Source: Emydura subglobosa (Eukaryota; Chordata; Testudines; Chelidae). From it: a stretch of 64,000 bases of DNA. The position numbers and the translations under genes were made by a program. Where the stretch lies: assembly GCA_007922225.1 (NCBI GenBank), contig ML679970.1, positions 26,924,479 to 26,988,478 of the forward strand, given 5' to 3'. Shown here piece after piece: positions 15,120 through 26,964 of this stretch (its first letter is position 1; each line of letters opens with the position of its first letter). The notes below the pieces were generated by a model. It was not told the origin of the DNA and did no database searches. It saw only the letters and a program-made list of their open reading frames with translations.

Positions 15120-15600
15120 CGAGATGCCGTGTTCCGGCATGAGATCATGGGACGGACACATGGTCACTTACATGGACACATGCTCTGGCACCAGGCTACA
15201 GCTGCTCACGCCTCTGGGAGACTCTGTCTGCCCAGGTGTCTGTGGTTCCCCATGGGTCCCCCCTGTGAGTCTCCAGCCCTGTCCATCTGTGCGGGTGTCT
15301 GTCTGTCCGTCTCCATGTCTGTCCGTGTGTGCTGTCTTGTGGTGTGAGTCTGTCCGTATCCACCATGAATCTGCCCAACTATGCAGCCCCATGTCTGTCT
15401 GTCTGTCTGTCTGTTCCCGGGATATTCCCTGTCCCCAAGTCTGTCTGTGTGTCCCCGTGCCCCGGTAAGTCTGTCCGTGTCTCCGTCTGTCCGCGTGTCG
15501 GTTTGCATGTTCCCACGAGTGTCTGCGTGTCCCCTCGAGTTCCTCCTCGGGTCTGTCTGTCCCTGAAGCGTCCGTCTGTCCCCGCGTGTCCGTGTCTGCT
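15120..15600. repeat. TGTC/TCCG-rich simple repeat
   Basis: Long run of imperfect GTCTGTCC/GTGTCC units, including a pure (GTCT) tract at about 15393-15412. It creates long spurious open frames rich in Ser, Val, Cys and Pro. No gene is supported. Confidence 0.75.
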
Positions 15601-15995
15601 CGTCCGTGCGCTCCCAAGCCCCCCTGCGGAGTGGGAGTCACACGGGCCGGGTGGGGGTCCCCTGCCGCGATCCCGCACTGACCTTGGTGCCCGGCGTGCT
15701 GTGTCCGGGCCGGGCAGGGCTCAGTGGCCCGGGACGCGGGGGGCCGGCCGGGCCATGGGCGCGGGCTCAGCCCGGCTCGCTGCGCTGCGCTCCGAGTGTA
15801 GGACACAAAAGGACATCGCGGCGCACTTCCTCCTGGGCTCCCAGCTGACAAATGGAAGGGGCGGGACCGCGCTAATGAATATGCAGAAGAGGGGTGGAGC
15901 CTGGCTGTCGGCACGCGCTCGGCCCTGGATTGCCAACCTAGCTGCGCCCGCCCACCGAGCTAGCGCAGCGCCCGGCGGGGTGGGGGTCGGGCATC
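15590..15995 (-). promoter_or_regulatory. ESRRA: CpG island and candidate ESRRA first exon
   Basis: CpG-dense block upstream of ESRRA. On the minus strand GCACCAAG|GTCAGTGCGG ends at 15683 and is a credible splice donor for the 5' non-coding exon that the acceptor at 12768-12769 requires. The start site would lie within roughly 15700-15950. The location rests on composition and the donor only. Confidence 0.5.
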
Positions 15996-16813
15996 CTGGG
16001 CTGGGGGAGGAGTCAGAGGGGCACAGACCTGCTGGGAGCATGCGGGGAATTAAGGGGGGCGCTTATTGGGTGCAGGGGGCTGGTGTGAGGGATCATTGGG
16101 GCAGGGGGCTGGATCTGATGGGCACAGATCTGAGAGGAGCCATAATTGGGGGGGTCTGGGGAATCCGGGGCAAGGATTCAGCCCTGCTGGGGGTGGGGCT
16201 GGAAATGATTGGGGCATTTCAGTGGGCAGTGGGGGGTCTATAGAATCAAGGGGAAGCTGTTAGGTGGTGGTGGGCTCATTGGATAGCAGGAGGAAAGGGG
16301 ATCAGTAGGGGGGATAAACCCTGTGGGGGAAAAGTAATGAATAGGGTCAGTTTAGCCCCCACTAAAGGAGGAAGGTCTCACTTTATGGGCAGGAGAGACT
16401 ACTGGGAGCAGGCAGAAGCAGTGTCTAACCCCCCTCCCTTCCCCAGCTTTAGGGTGACTGTCATGAGACCCTGCATCCAGGCCAAACCAGACTCAGGGGA
16501 ATGTACTAGGGAATGGGGGGTTATATCCTGGGGGTTGGGGAGACCCCCTGTGTCCTACTCACCTGATGATCTCAAAGCCCACACATTGATCCATGAACCC
16601 TCAGGAACCAGCCCTGCCCACCCCATGAGAGTGAGGTCAGGGTGTAATCCCCAATGCCCAGAGGGGACATAGAGGCACAGAGTAGGGAAGAGATGTGCTT
16701 CCAGGGTGACACACCCAGGTAGGGGCAGAGCAGGGGAAACATCCTGACCTCATAAACCTCCTGTTCATAAACCTCCGCACCACAGTTCTGGTTCCTGGTA
16801 CCTCCTCCTGGCC

Positions 16814-16833
16814 TTGAAGGTCATTGAAGGTCA
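16814..16833 (+). promoter_or_regulatory. Tandem pair of extended ERR half-sites
   Basis: TTGAAGGTCATTGAAGGTCA: two identical, abutting 10-mers, each containing TGAAGGTCA, a perfect match to the ERR response element TNAAGGTCA. It lies about 1 kb upstream of the candidate ESRRA first exon. The human ESRRA promoter is known to be controlled by such elements through ERRalpha and PGC-1alpha; function here is inferred. Confidence 0.55.
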
Positions 16834-17329
16834 CTTTGAGCCCCTGAGGAGGACCCATTGTTACCTCCACCCCAAGTCACATGGGACCCATCTACCCACC
16901 CCTGTCATGGCCAAACAAATGGCCCTTCCTTAAGTGTCAGTATTAATTCCCCAGGGCAGATCCAACCAACCCAGGGAGCCTAGGGGTGGGATAGCAGGGG
17001 GTTGGGGGTTGGAATTGAGGGGCAGAGCTGCATGTATGCTGCTAACCCAGCTGGCAGGTAAGGACTGAGGCCAAAGCTCTCTGGCTAGGGCCAGTTTAGT
17101 TGCAAACACAGGTGTGACCTGACTTCCCAGGCAGTGGAAGGTTGCCTGGGGCCTTCCCAGCCTCTTAGTGACTGATTGCACTACTCCCCACCCACCCACC
17201 CACCCCACACTGCCTACCCCACCCACTCAGCCCCCTGCCCTGGGGCTATCACACTGGGTGCTGCTACATAGACCCTCACCCAGGTAGGGGCCCCCATCAT
17301 GCTGGATCCTGCCCAGACACACAGTCCCT

Positions 17330-17530
17330 GCCCTGCAAAGCTTCCAACCTAAATAGACAAAGGGTGAGAGGGGAAATTAAAGCATAGAAAGGGGAAGGGA
17401 CTTGTTCAAGGTCAGTCACAGAGTTAGGGAGAGAACCCAGGAGTCCTGGCTCCCAGCACCGCCTGCTTTAACCATTTGACCCCACTCCCCTCCTAGAGCT
17501 GAGAGAAAATCCAGGAGCCCTGGCATGCCC
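17330..17530 (+). mobile_element. MIR-like SINE remnant
   Basis: The order GGGACTTGTTCAAGGTCAG, a cAGAGTTAGGGAGAGAACCC stretch, then AGGAGTCCTGGCTCCCAG is the core and tail of a MIR-type SINE. Further tail copies follow at 17700-17860. The TCAAGGTCA at 17406 belongs to this repeat. Confidence 0.6.
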
Positions 17531-18639
17531 TTTGTGCTCATATAGGACTCCCTGGCTTGGCAGAAGCATCCCGAAGGACCTCTCAGCACAGGGGAAGCCC
17601 TAGGCAGGCACCATCCAGCCAGATTGGGGGGTGGAGGGAATCTCTTTAACCCAGCCTCCTCCACAACCTGTTGAACTGGTCTGGAAAGTCCCCTCAGCTT
17701 AGTGGAGTGGGGGGTAAGCAGCAGGTTAGAACAGGGGCCTAGGAATCAGGACTCCTGGGTTCTATCCCCACGCCTGACTTGTGTTAGAGAGTCCACTCCC
17801 TTCTCCTGGACCCTGCTCATATGGCTCCTGGGAGTCAGGACTCCTGGGTTCGTAGGTGTCAGGTCAGAGAACTCAGGACTAGTACTGCCCCCTGCTGGGA
17901 CTGGACCATGCCAGGCACAAGGGAGATGCCTTGGGGTTCCCAGTGGCACCCACAGGGGCGGGGCGGGGCAGGGGGTCACTAGATGGGCAATCCCCTAGAG
18001 CCCAGCAAGTGAACTGAGGCCCTGCCCTAGGAGAGCAACACACACCTACCCAATTAACATGGCACATGATGCCTGACCAGGGCCCCTCCTCCTTGCTGGT
18101 CCAAACCTTGCTCCTTCCTGCCCTTGTGTCTTGGCTCTGCCCACCTCAGCCCCACCCTGTTCTGCTCTGCTCTAGACACATCCTGCCAAGGTAAGAACTT
18201 CCCTATTCTCAGAGCGCTAGAAACTGCCGCCTACTTGCTGCTCCCAGAGCTAAGGAAAAAGGCAATAGATACCTTAACTCTGCCCCTTGGGGGTGAGGCA
18301 AACACCCAGGCACATGGAAAAGGGTTCACAAAGCAATTCGGAAGCTGGGCACTCATGTGCTCCACACTGGGAGAAGCATTTCTGACAATGTCCCCACGCT
18401 CTTGACTAGAACCAGCTCCTGCACAGAGCCAGAGAGAACCTACAGGAGTCCTGACTCCTCACTAGACTATGCTGCCTCTTACATCCACTACTGAGCCCCT
18501 CCCCTCCCTGGGGTCTCTGCTACCCCCATACCTGCTCCATGTTCCCTTTGGGATGGGGTTCCAGCAATCCCCCCTCTGGTGGAAGGTTTGGGGCATCATC
18601 TCTGACATCATAAGGGGCTGCCCAGTAATGCTATAACCA

Positions 18640-18870
18640 GGCAGGACAGGCATCCCTGTGACCAATATGACACCCTCCTGGTAACCAGGTAACTGTTCCC
18701 ACCCACTACTTAAGTAACTATCCATCCTCCCCAGTAACCACAACAGTAGCCTCCTGTAACCAGGTAACCATCACCCCAGTAACTAGGCAACCATTCTTTC
18801 CTTTCCCCAGTAACCAAACTAGCATCCTCATGGTAACCAGGTAACTATCCCTGTACTCTAGCTGGTGCCT
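18640..18870. repeat. GGTAACCAGGTAAC minisatellite
   Basis: Degenerate tandem repeat with a unit of roughly 50-60 bases built on GGTAACCAGGTAAC and CCCCAGTAAC, with copies at about 18675, 18735, 18760, 18805 and 18830. The core is partly palindromic (GGTTACC/GGTAACC). Confidence 0.6.
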
Positions 18871-19489
18871 GCCCCAAGGGTCGCGTGCTAGGAACTGCTC
18901 AGAGACTGGAGTGTGTTGAATTCTGTGATGTGTTCTCAGCTTTGATTCAGGGTCCCCCCAGTGACCCAGCACCCATCCAGCTGCAGGTACATAGGACCAG
19001 TATCGCTTCCCAACATTTCCCCTGCCATCACAACTCCACCACAACAACCTTGTGTTACTATTCATGACCCAGTCACACAGGGCAGCTACAATGAGCAATG
19101 GTCTCAGGCTCTCTGCAGACCCAGGTAGGCATCGCTGCGTTAGTTACAATCCCTGCAGCTACCACTCCGCATGGCCTATCCCCACAATCCTTCCCCCGAG
19201 CCCTTTAAATATAAAAGGAGAGGGAACCAGTTTTAATTCAGATGCTGACACACGTGAACAGCAACGCTCCAGGTTTAGCAGAGCCTGAAAATTTCACAGG
19301 CAAGCCAGTCAATGCTTTCAGGAGCCACAGATCAACGGGACAGCTGCAGACCATCTCCTGGTTGCTGTCACTTAAAGCAAGGACCCAACTGCAGAGTAAG
19401 TGGAAACAGCATTAAAAGAATCGGATCATTAATTAGTTTTCCTGGATGGTAACTGAGTTAGTGCCCTTCCAAATCGGCTTTCAACCAGA

Positions 19490-19915
19490 GGAATCATAAA
19501 GGAAACATGCCTTATAACAAGAGACTCCAAGAGCTTAATCTGTTTAGTTTAAGAAAGAGAAGGTTAAGGAGTGACTTGATCCCAGTCTATAAGTACCTAC
19601 AGGGGCAAAAAAACCTTTAATAATGGACTCTTTAATCTAGCAGACAAAGGTTTAACAAAATCCAAGGGCTGGAAGTTGAAGCTAGACAAATTCAGACTGG
19701 AAATAAGGCACACATTTTAATAGTGAAGCAATTAACCATTGGAACAATTGACCAAGAATTGTGGTGGATTCTCCATCACTGGCAATTTTTAAATCAAGAG
19801 GGGATGTTTTGTCTCTAAGATCTTTTCTCGTTCAAATGGGAATTAATCATGGCCATCCTATGGCCTGTTATACAGTAGGTCAGACCAGATGATCATAGGG
19901 TTCCCTTATAATCAT
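19490..19915 (+). mobile_element. CR1 LINE 3' fragment
   Basis: 5'-truncated CR1 copy. It contains the typical CR1 tail phrases: AGTTTAAGAAAGAGAAGGTT, a stretch on not-quite-constant AAATTCAGACTGGAAATAAG, and the terminal GTCAGACCAGATGATCATAG. No open frame survives. Confidence 0.7.
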
Positions 19916-20291
19916 GTGGCGATTCTCTTCGTATCAGCTGTTTGTTTACACCAGATGCACCAGTCCTGAAAGAGAGACGGTTGCAAACTGCACAGAGGAT
20001 AATCTCCTCTGTCAGGGATCTCAGACAGAACACCAATGCCTGGGTTTCAGGGAGGGTCTCTATTAGAGAGATACAAACTCCAGCTGCTTACAACAGCTAC
20101 TTCCCAAAGGAATGAGCATTACAAAACTAACACAGCAGATCTTCAAGACTGACCACGGCTTGCAGTACGACTGTGTGAACAGCACACCCTGCCATAGCAG
20201 TGTTATCACCATAGTGTTATACTGGGGACCAAGCATGATGGACACTGCATGGACCCACAACAGAGATCAGGGCCCCATCACCACCATAGAT

Positions 20292-20781
20292 CAGTGGGCC
20301 CCAAACTTTTTAGGTCATGTCCCCCACTTGCCCTTGTTCGTACCCACCCACCTTCCCCTGGGGCTGGGAGCGGGGCCACTGGCCGAGTCAGGAACAGCAG
20401 CCAGGAGCCAAGGCGGCGGGGCTCCGGCAGCCAAGACTAGAAGAGGGTCCACAGTGGCCGCAGGCCAAGTAGGAAACAGAGGCCGAGGCCACTGCTGGGC
20501 ACCAAGGCCACAGCCAGGAGTGGGGCTGCAGTGGCTGGTAGCCAAGGCTGGGATCAGGGCTGGGCGCTAAGCCGGAAACTGTGGCCAGCAGCCAGGGCCG
20601 GGAGCCAAGGCCAGACCCACGGCTGGAGGGTGGGGCCGGAGCACTGCTCGGCCAGAGCAAGGCATGGTGGCATTCCCTTCCCACCCCCCCCCATGGGGGA
20701 TGGCCCAGACCTTGTCATGCCCCCCCAACATTCCTCTGCACCTCCCTACAGGGGGCATGCCCCACAGTTTGAGGACTTTTG
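20292..20781 (+). mobile_element. hAT-type non-autonomous element with 8-bp target duplication
   Basis: It begins CAGTGGGCCCCAAACTTTTT and ends ACAGTTTGAGGACTTTTG, imperfect hAT-type ends. Flanking 8-mers ccatagat and ctatagat match at 7 of 8 positions. The centre is a GC-rich internal repeat of GCCAGGAGCCAAGGC-like units and encodes nothing recognisable. Confidence 0.7.
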
Positions 20782-21918
20782 CTATAGATGCCTGCCATCC
20801 TAACCCTGCCCTCACCAGCTCTGCTGATGCCTCTCAGTCCTGACCTGCCACACTCCCAGACATATTTTTGCTGGCTTTATGGGATAAGGGAGTAGAGGAG
20901 ACTGAACCAAGGAGCAACAAACTCAGTTCACAGGTGACTCCTCACGTCTAAGCCAATTCCAGCCTCTGCAGGGGGCTTTATAATGGAACAAGAATGCGGG
21001 AAGAGGGAGGGCCAGGGTTCCCCACAGGTTTAGGGCTGCCAGCCCTTCACCCCCACAGCACCCCTGATGTTCCCTGGCACAGCTTCAAAGTCCTTGACTG
21101 ATCCAGGGGAAGCCCTGGCTGGTACAGAGTTGGAGGAGTGGGGTTGCTATTCCAATCTATGGCCAACAGGTGGCAGAGTTTCAGCAGCATTTGTGGGGAG
21201 GATTAGGAGTGTGTTGAGCTGAGGATTTAAACTCCTTGAAAACATGGCAGAGTAGGTGCCAGGGAATGGGACCCAGGCCATGACCTGCAGCCTCTACAAT
21301 CTAGCCCTGCCCCCCATCTCCTAGTGCCCCTCAGTCCTGACCCAGTGTCCCCTCCCCTTCCCCTGACAACTGGACCTGCATTCACCTTCCCTGTAATAAC
21401 TCAGCTCTCTAACTCACATACAGCTCTCTTGTGTGTGTGTGGGGGGGGGGGGGGAAGAGGGGAATTGATCCTGTTCATAAGGGGAGGAGGTCTGGGATGC
21501 AGCTGCCTCTGGGGTGGGGTGGGTGCGAGAACATCCCTTGCTAAACACCTCTCCACCACCTGCAGCACAGTGCCCCCTAGAGCTGCACTACAGCATTACA
21601 GCTAGTATCAGCTGCTGGTGAAAGCACCTGAGCCCCAAGCTGCTCCCTGTAGCACAGAGCCCCCTAGTTCTGCTCTTGAGGAAGCAAGGTTAGGCTGGAA
21701 GGAGATAAGATCCATTGTAATTTTGTCTACAAAGTTCCAATTCTCAGTGCATTCTGGGATAGAGAGGTCTGGTGCTTGGGGGGCAGAAGGGGTCAGGCAT
21801 TAGGGCAGTCAGAGATCAGGCACTGGGTGAGAGAGTGGGGTGCAGAGGTCAGGAACTGGGGGTGATGGGGTAGGGTGCAGGGGACTTTGGGGTGAGGCAC
21901 ACGGGGGTGTGGACTCAT

Positions 21919-24900
21919 CTAACCAACCCCGCCGGACCCGGTGCTCCTGGCCCCCAGCTCCTGCCTCAGTTGCTCCACACGCTGCTCCACCTGGTGAGTG
22001 AGCGGGTGCCCTGCCCCCAGATGCCGTCTGTAATCTGGAATGAAAATCAGGTGATCAGCGTTGGCTCACAGTCCCCCCTGCCCGAAGGTCCCTGCCATAG
22101 GGATTGTGGGGGGCACAGTAGGTGCAAGGGCTCCACCTAGTGGACACAAGTGGCTGCATCACAGAATTCTCCCCACCCCCTCCCAGCCCTGGAGGGGGGG
22201 AGGTTAGCCACCCCCCAGTGTTTATGCCAAGCTTTATGTATCCCTTGGGCCTGCTCTTTGGAGGGTTTCCCATCAGTCACCTGGCATTGCATGGCACGTG
22301 CTGACTGGCCAAGGGAAGGGATCTGAAATCAGGATCTTGGAAGAGGAGGGGAGGGTTGGATAGGCTTGGATTCTGGACAGCGTGTCGCTCCACTGCACTG
22401 TGTTGTGTTGTGTTGCACCGCAGGGGTCACGGGGCACTGTGCTGTTCCATTACGTTGCACAACTGGGGGCATGCCGCACAGTGTGGTTGTGTTGTGTTGC
22501 AGGGGGAAAGATCACCTGGTGCAGCAGTGGGGCTGCATTGTGTTGCGGGGAAGGGGTTTCCTGGCACAGCGGTGGGGTTGTTTCGCGTTACACCATGTTG
22601 CCGTGATGCATTGGTAGGTCACATGGTGTCACCCTATTGCATTACACAACACTGGCTGGGATAGGGCCCCAATCCCTGCTGAGCTGAAACCCCCACTTTA
22701 TTCCCCCCATCATCTCTGTCCCCCTCACCTTTCAGGGTCTCTATTAAAATCGCCAGCACCTCCTCCTCCATCAGCCCCAGTAGGGGCAGGGGCACCTGTA
22801 GTGGGAAGAGGGGGACTTACCACAAGGGGCTCTCAGGACTGGGAGGGGGATGTCCCCTTTTCCCTGGCCCTGCAGTGGGAAGGTTTAGTGTCCAGGAGGA
22901 GGGGATCCCCCCCAGCTCTGACTATTCTTGGGGGGATTTCCAAGCACTCATCCATGTCATGAGAGCCTGAGTTCTCAGTGGTGCCCTGAGACTGGGGCAG
23001 TGGACTGCGAAGAGGGGCACAGGACCTGGGTGGGCAGTTAATGTTATGTATGTTCCCTGGGGTGTGGGGGAGCTCAAGGGATCATGAGAGATGCCCTGAT
23101 GAATTCCCGCTGAGGGCCCCAAATTGGAGCATCAGCACTGATGGGGGATCATGGGGGTGGCTGGTTCAGGGGGAGAGAGCCCCATGGGAAGGCATCAGGA
23201 GGGGCGGGGTGATCATGTCTGGAAGATAGGCTGCCATGGGGGATCAGAGAGCTTGTGGGGACACTCTAGAGGCTTGGAGCTGGGGTACTGAGAGGTAGTC
23301 AGGAGAGGCTGGGGACAGGTGCACTGAGTAGGTCAGGGCTCAGCTAAGATGGAGGGGGCTGGCAGAAAGGTCAGGTCTGGGCAGGGTGGGGGTGTACCAT
23401 CGGGGGAGGGAAAGGGGCCAATATGCCATGGGAGGGGGTGGTGGGGACAGACTCACAGCTGCTTTGCAGTCCCGCTCATGTTTCCTCAGCCGGTGCTTAT
23501 AAGATTTATCCTGGGCCAGTGAGGATGCAGAGAGAGCATGAGATGGGAGCAAACACTGTCACACCCACCCTGCATTCCATCCTGACTGCCTGGGACAACC
23601 CAACATCCCCTGCCCCTACCCCACCCTGCCCCCGATCCTGACTGCCTGAGACCACCCAACACCCCCACCAACCCACTAGCTAGCCTGGCCTTCCTGCCCG
23701 TGTAGAGTGCAGACAGAGAGGTGAAGGGGGGGAGGGCCGGGCCAGCCTGTGCCCATGCTCTCTGGGTTAAGGAGCTCTTCAATGCTGGATTCCAGGGGAC
23801 TCACCGGCTGGCACACCCCTGTGGCCACGTCATTCCCAAAGGAACAAAGGGACTGGCTGTGGAGCCTCTGGGGGTGCTGGATCCCAGAGGCCCAGCCCTG
23901 GGCACGGAGTAGAGCCGTGGGACTTGCCCTGGTGAAATGCTGAGCCCAGGGTCTGACAAACAACGAGGCAGCTCCCAAAGGGACTGGAAGGGTAGCGGGC
24001 CCCTGTAGATCCAAGATAGGGGTGTCTGGCTGTACCCACCTGCGTCAGCTGGTCCAGGTGGTAACCCCGCTGGTGTGCCAGCCTCCAGTGGCTGATGCGA
24101 TTCCCTATGGCCCATATAGAGCTGCCTATGCCTGAGGGGGCAGAGAGGTGGAGCTGGGGGTATCAGGGAGGGTTCAGTTTATAACCCCCACCCACCACTA
24201 ATCCAAAAGCACACAGGTATCCCCCTCCTGGTGCTGAGATCCAGCCACCTCTGGGGTAGGAAGCAGGGGCAGTTTATACAGGGGTCCCCCCCGTGATGAG
24301 CTGTCCCCCCCCATGACTCACGTGGAAGGATGGTGTGTGAATCCAGCTGGGCGGGGTGGGCTGAGGTCTCTGAGGTTTCAGCAGCAGGCCCAGGTTCCTT
24401 GTGAGAGGAATCCATTTAGAGCAGCGGGGGGCAGCCCAGATGCCCCCTAACTCCATCCCCAGGCCTTCCCCTCCCTTCCCCTTCAGGCTTTACACCCCAG
24501 TCATCTGAGGCATGGCTTCCTTTCCCACCCCTCCCCCACAGGCAGCCCCTTCTTGGAGTGTACAAGGCAGATGCCCAGATCCCACTGCCCCCCAGCCCTC
24601 CCTCCCTCCACCACTCTCTACCTCCTGACGGGCACTGTCTGGTTCTTCTAGGTCATTGTAGGGTGCGGGGGAGGTGCCTCTGGATGACCTGCAGGTGGGG
24701 AGGGAGTCCTGGTGAGGGATAGTAGCCCCCTGCCCCTCCCCAGATCAGACCGATGGGCCCATGGGTCTCTGATTCCTGGGTATGCCCCAATCTAGTTGTG
24801 ATCCCCCCCGTGACCCACCCATGCTCCCCCAGGACAATTGCCCCATGGATCCATCCCCCGTATCACATATTAACTCCTCCAGCCCCCAATTTTATCCCTC

Positions 24901-26964
24901 CAGCCTCAGCCACTAAAGGTGGAGGGGCCAAGATGCCACCCCCATCACCCTGCTCTTACCCGTCAGCAGGGTCCAGCGTCTGCTCCCCCTGCTCCAGCAC
25001 CCCCTTCTGCAACAACAGAGTGGGTTAAAGAGGACTCAGCTGCACCCCTTTCAGTGACACCCCTGGAGCCCCAATCCCTCCCCCAACACTGTGGTGACCT
25101 CCCAGGAACCCCAGTCTCTGTCCCCCATTCTGCAGTGACACCTGTCAGCACCCCACACCAGTACTGGCACCATACAGGGATTCCCATAATCTGAGGATGG
25201 CATTGATGGGGATGGAGCTTCTCCAAACCATTAACTAAGGGCCCTCCTCCCAACACACCCCAGTCCCATCCCTTACTTCCTGGGCAGTGCTGGGATCAGG
25301 AGGGAGGCTCCACACAGACCTGCAGAGAGAGACGGGGCTTAGCAGGAGCATCATGGATTTACAGGAGTGCACTGTTCTGGCAAGCACGTGGGAATGCCCC
25401 CTGGGTGTGCCTGGTCCTGGGGTTAGGGTAAGCCCTGCAACTCCAGCATGCCCAGATGGGGTCCTAGGCTCCAACCCCCGACAGGTCTCTGTGGCTCCCC
25501 AGCGGGTCCCCTGCACTCAGTGCCCTGCAACAAGCCAGTGCCTCCTGCTCAGAACAAGCCAGTGTTTATTAGTCCTCTGGGATCCAGCAGGGTCCTTAGC
25601 TGAGAACGGAAAGGCAGGCTCAGCCTGGAATCCCTACTGGAAGCCACCTGCCCTATTTCCACCTCCTCCTTCTTCTTCCTCTGCCAGAGCCTCTCTCTCT
25701 GCCCCCCGGCCTGGGTAGTCCAGCGACCTAGGAGCACAGGGCTGGAAGAAACCTGCTGGGCTACTCAATCCCATCCCTGCTATCGCAGCCAACCTGTCAT
25801 AGGATCCTGGTTAGAAATTTACCCACCTTCATCCTCAGGCTAGGTGGGGTGTTTGCCCCCCCACTCCTCCTACTAGGAGACTGCTCCAGACCCTCTCTCC
25901 TCTGCTGGGCACAAACCTGCTTCTCACATCCAGCCTCAGAGGATTCCTGGCCAGGTTATCCCCACTTGATCTTGTGCCAACATTCATAGATTATAAGGCC
26001 TCATTGTGATTGTTCCACTGACCTCCTGCACCCCAGGCCATAAGGCTGCCCTGAATTAATTCCCATTTGAACTAGGCCGGAGCTGTTAGAAAAACCTGGG
26101 CTGGACTTTGGTGGCCCTTTGCTAGACTCCGTTATCACATTTCTGGCAGGTGCCTAGAGACTGGGAGCTAAACTACCTCGTCACCACCTCTTGGTTAAAG
26201 TAGTGCCTGAGGTCCTGTGGTTTCTCTCTGCACAGTGGTGTTGTACTGCTAAGACATCAGGCTGAGGCATTATTACCTGACATCTTTCCTCCAGATTAAG
26301 GCGGGGTGTGAATTTAAAGTGGATTAACTATTCCTGATTAACTCCATATGTGGATGCTCTTGGACCCGGAGCAGAGTGCTTTGTTCCGGATCAGTTCACT
26401 CCGAAATTAGAATTCTGAAATGAGGGTCTCCACACATGGAGTTAGTCTGGCATCGTTAATCAGGAGTAGCTCCTCAGCAGACAAGCCTTGGGTGCCCAGG
26501 TGCAGCCCTGCTGTGTCTGCATCTCCAACTGCCTTGGCTGGCAGGCATGGCAGCCAGTGGGGCTCCCGGTGTCGCCCCAGGGCTCTGTGCCTTGGGACAG
26601 TTCTTGATGGTGCATCTGCCCCCACCTAGAAAGACCAACAGCCATCTTGTCTCCCCTGCCCTAGAGGGGAAAGTAACCCCTTCACGCCCAGGGGGTGGCA
26701 ATCACTTGGACATGGGGAAACTGAGTCACATTTATTGTTCTTACAAATATGGCAGCAATTACCACATTTTCCACAAGGAGACATCACACACACACACCAC
26801 CTCAGGTTTAGTCCAGTATCCCCTCCCCCAGCACATGTGTCCAGCTAATTTGGTATCTTGGCTCAGGGAACCATACAGTCCTGTACCCCACACCTTTGGA
26901 GTGATATTCCCAGCATCCTCTGCTCTCACCGTCTGAGCGATTCCATCTCACCAGCCAGTTCCAT
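21919..26964 (-). CDS. CATSPERZ: CATSPERZ (TEX40), CatSper auxiliary subunit, 9 coding exons
   Basis: CATSPERZ is a small cytosolic subunit of the sperm CatSper calcium channel in mammals. Reconstructed exons: 26964-26930, 25319-25277, 25006-24960, 24688-24622, 24397-24322, 24131-24040, 23510-23457, 22795-22729, 22034-21919. All are GT-AG, phases close at every junction, and the total is 198 aa (human 200). Homology is clearest in the last two exons: VPLPLLGLMEEEVLAILIETL matches the PLPLMELMENEALEILTKAL region of the mammalian protein and is followed by a charged helix. The position between ESRRA and KCNK4 is exactly the human one. Exons 1-5 are short and weakly conserved, so they rest on phase and splice signals. 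The acceptor at 24398 is the least certain; exon 5 could instead begin at ATG 24415. Confidence 0.82.
22380..22665. repeat. TTGTGTTGCA minisatellite in CATSPERZ intron 8
   Basis: Four or more degenerate units of about 65-75 bases centred on GTGTTGTGTTGCA followed by a GGGG-rich segment and TGGCACAG/TGGTGCAG. It lies in the last intron of CATSPERZ. Confidence 0.6.
25740..26070. mobile_element. Decayed CR1-like sequence
   Basis: CR1-tail-like phrases (AGGGCTGGAAGAAACCTGCT; ATTCATAGATTATAAGGCC) in CATSPERZ intron 1, heavily decayed, with no open frame. The family assignment is tentative. Confidence 0.4.
26296..26475. mobile_element. Palindromic MITE
   Basis: The left arm (GTGAATTTAAAGTGGATTAA, then CTATTCCTGATTAACTCCAT) is mirrored by the reverse complement of the right arm (CCACACATGGAGTTAG, then CGTTAATCAGGAGTAG). 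The right end is truncated or diverged. It has a hairpin-like, non-coding structure. Confidence 0.55.

Larger units (their letters stand above)
16000..21900. other. Gene-free interval with decayed repeats
   Basis: No coding exon is recognisable between the ESRRA CpG island and the last CATSPERZ exon. The interval holds MIR-like fragments (about 16655-16745, 17330-17530, 17700-17900), a GGTAACC minisatellite, a CR1 3' fragment and a hAT-type element. The rest is unique-looking sequence. Confidence 0.6.

Noticed and set aside
15329..16243. 304-codon plus-strand open frame
   Set aside because: It runs through the TGTC simple repeat and the CpG island antisense to the presumed ESRRA first exon; composition explains it.
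17406..17414. ERR element TCAAGGTCA as an independent ESRRA enhancer
   Set aside because: It is part of the conserved core of a MIR-like SINE, so its presence is explained by the repeat.
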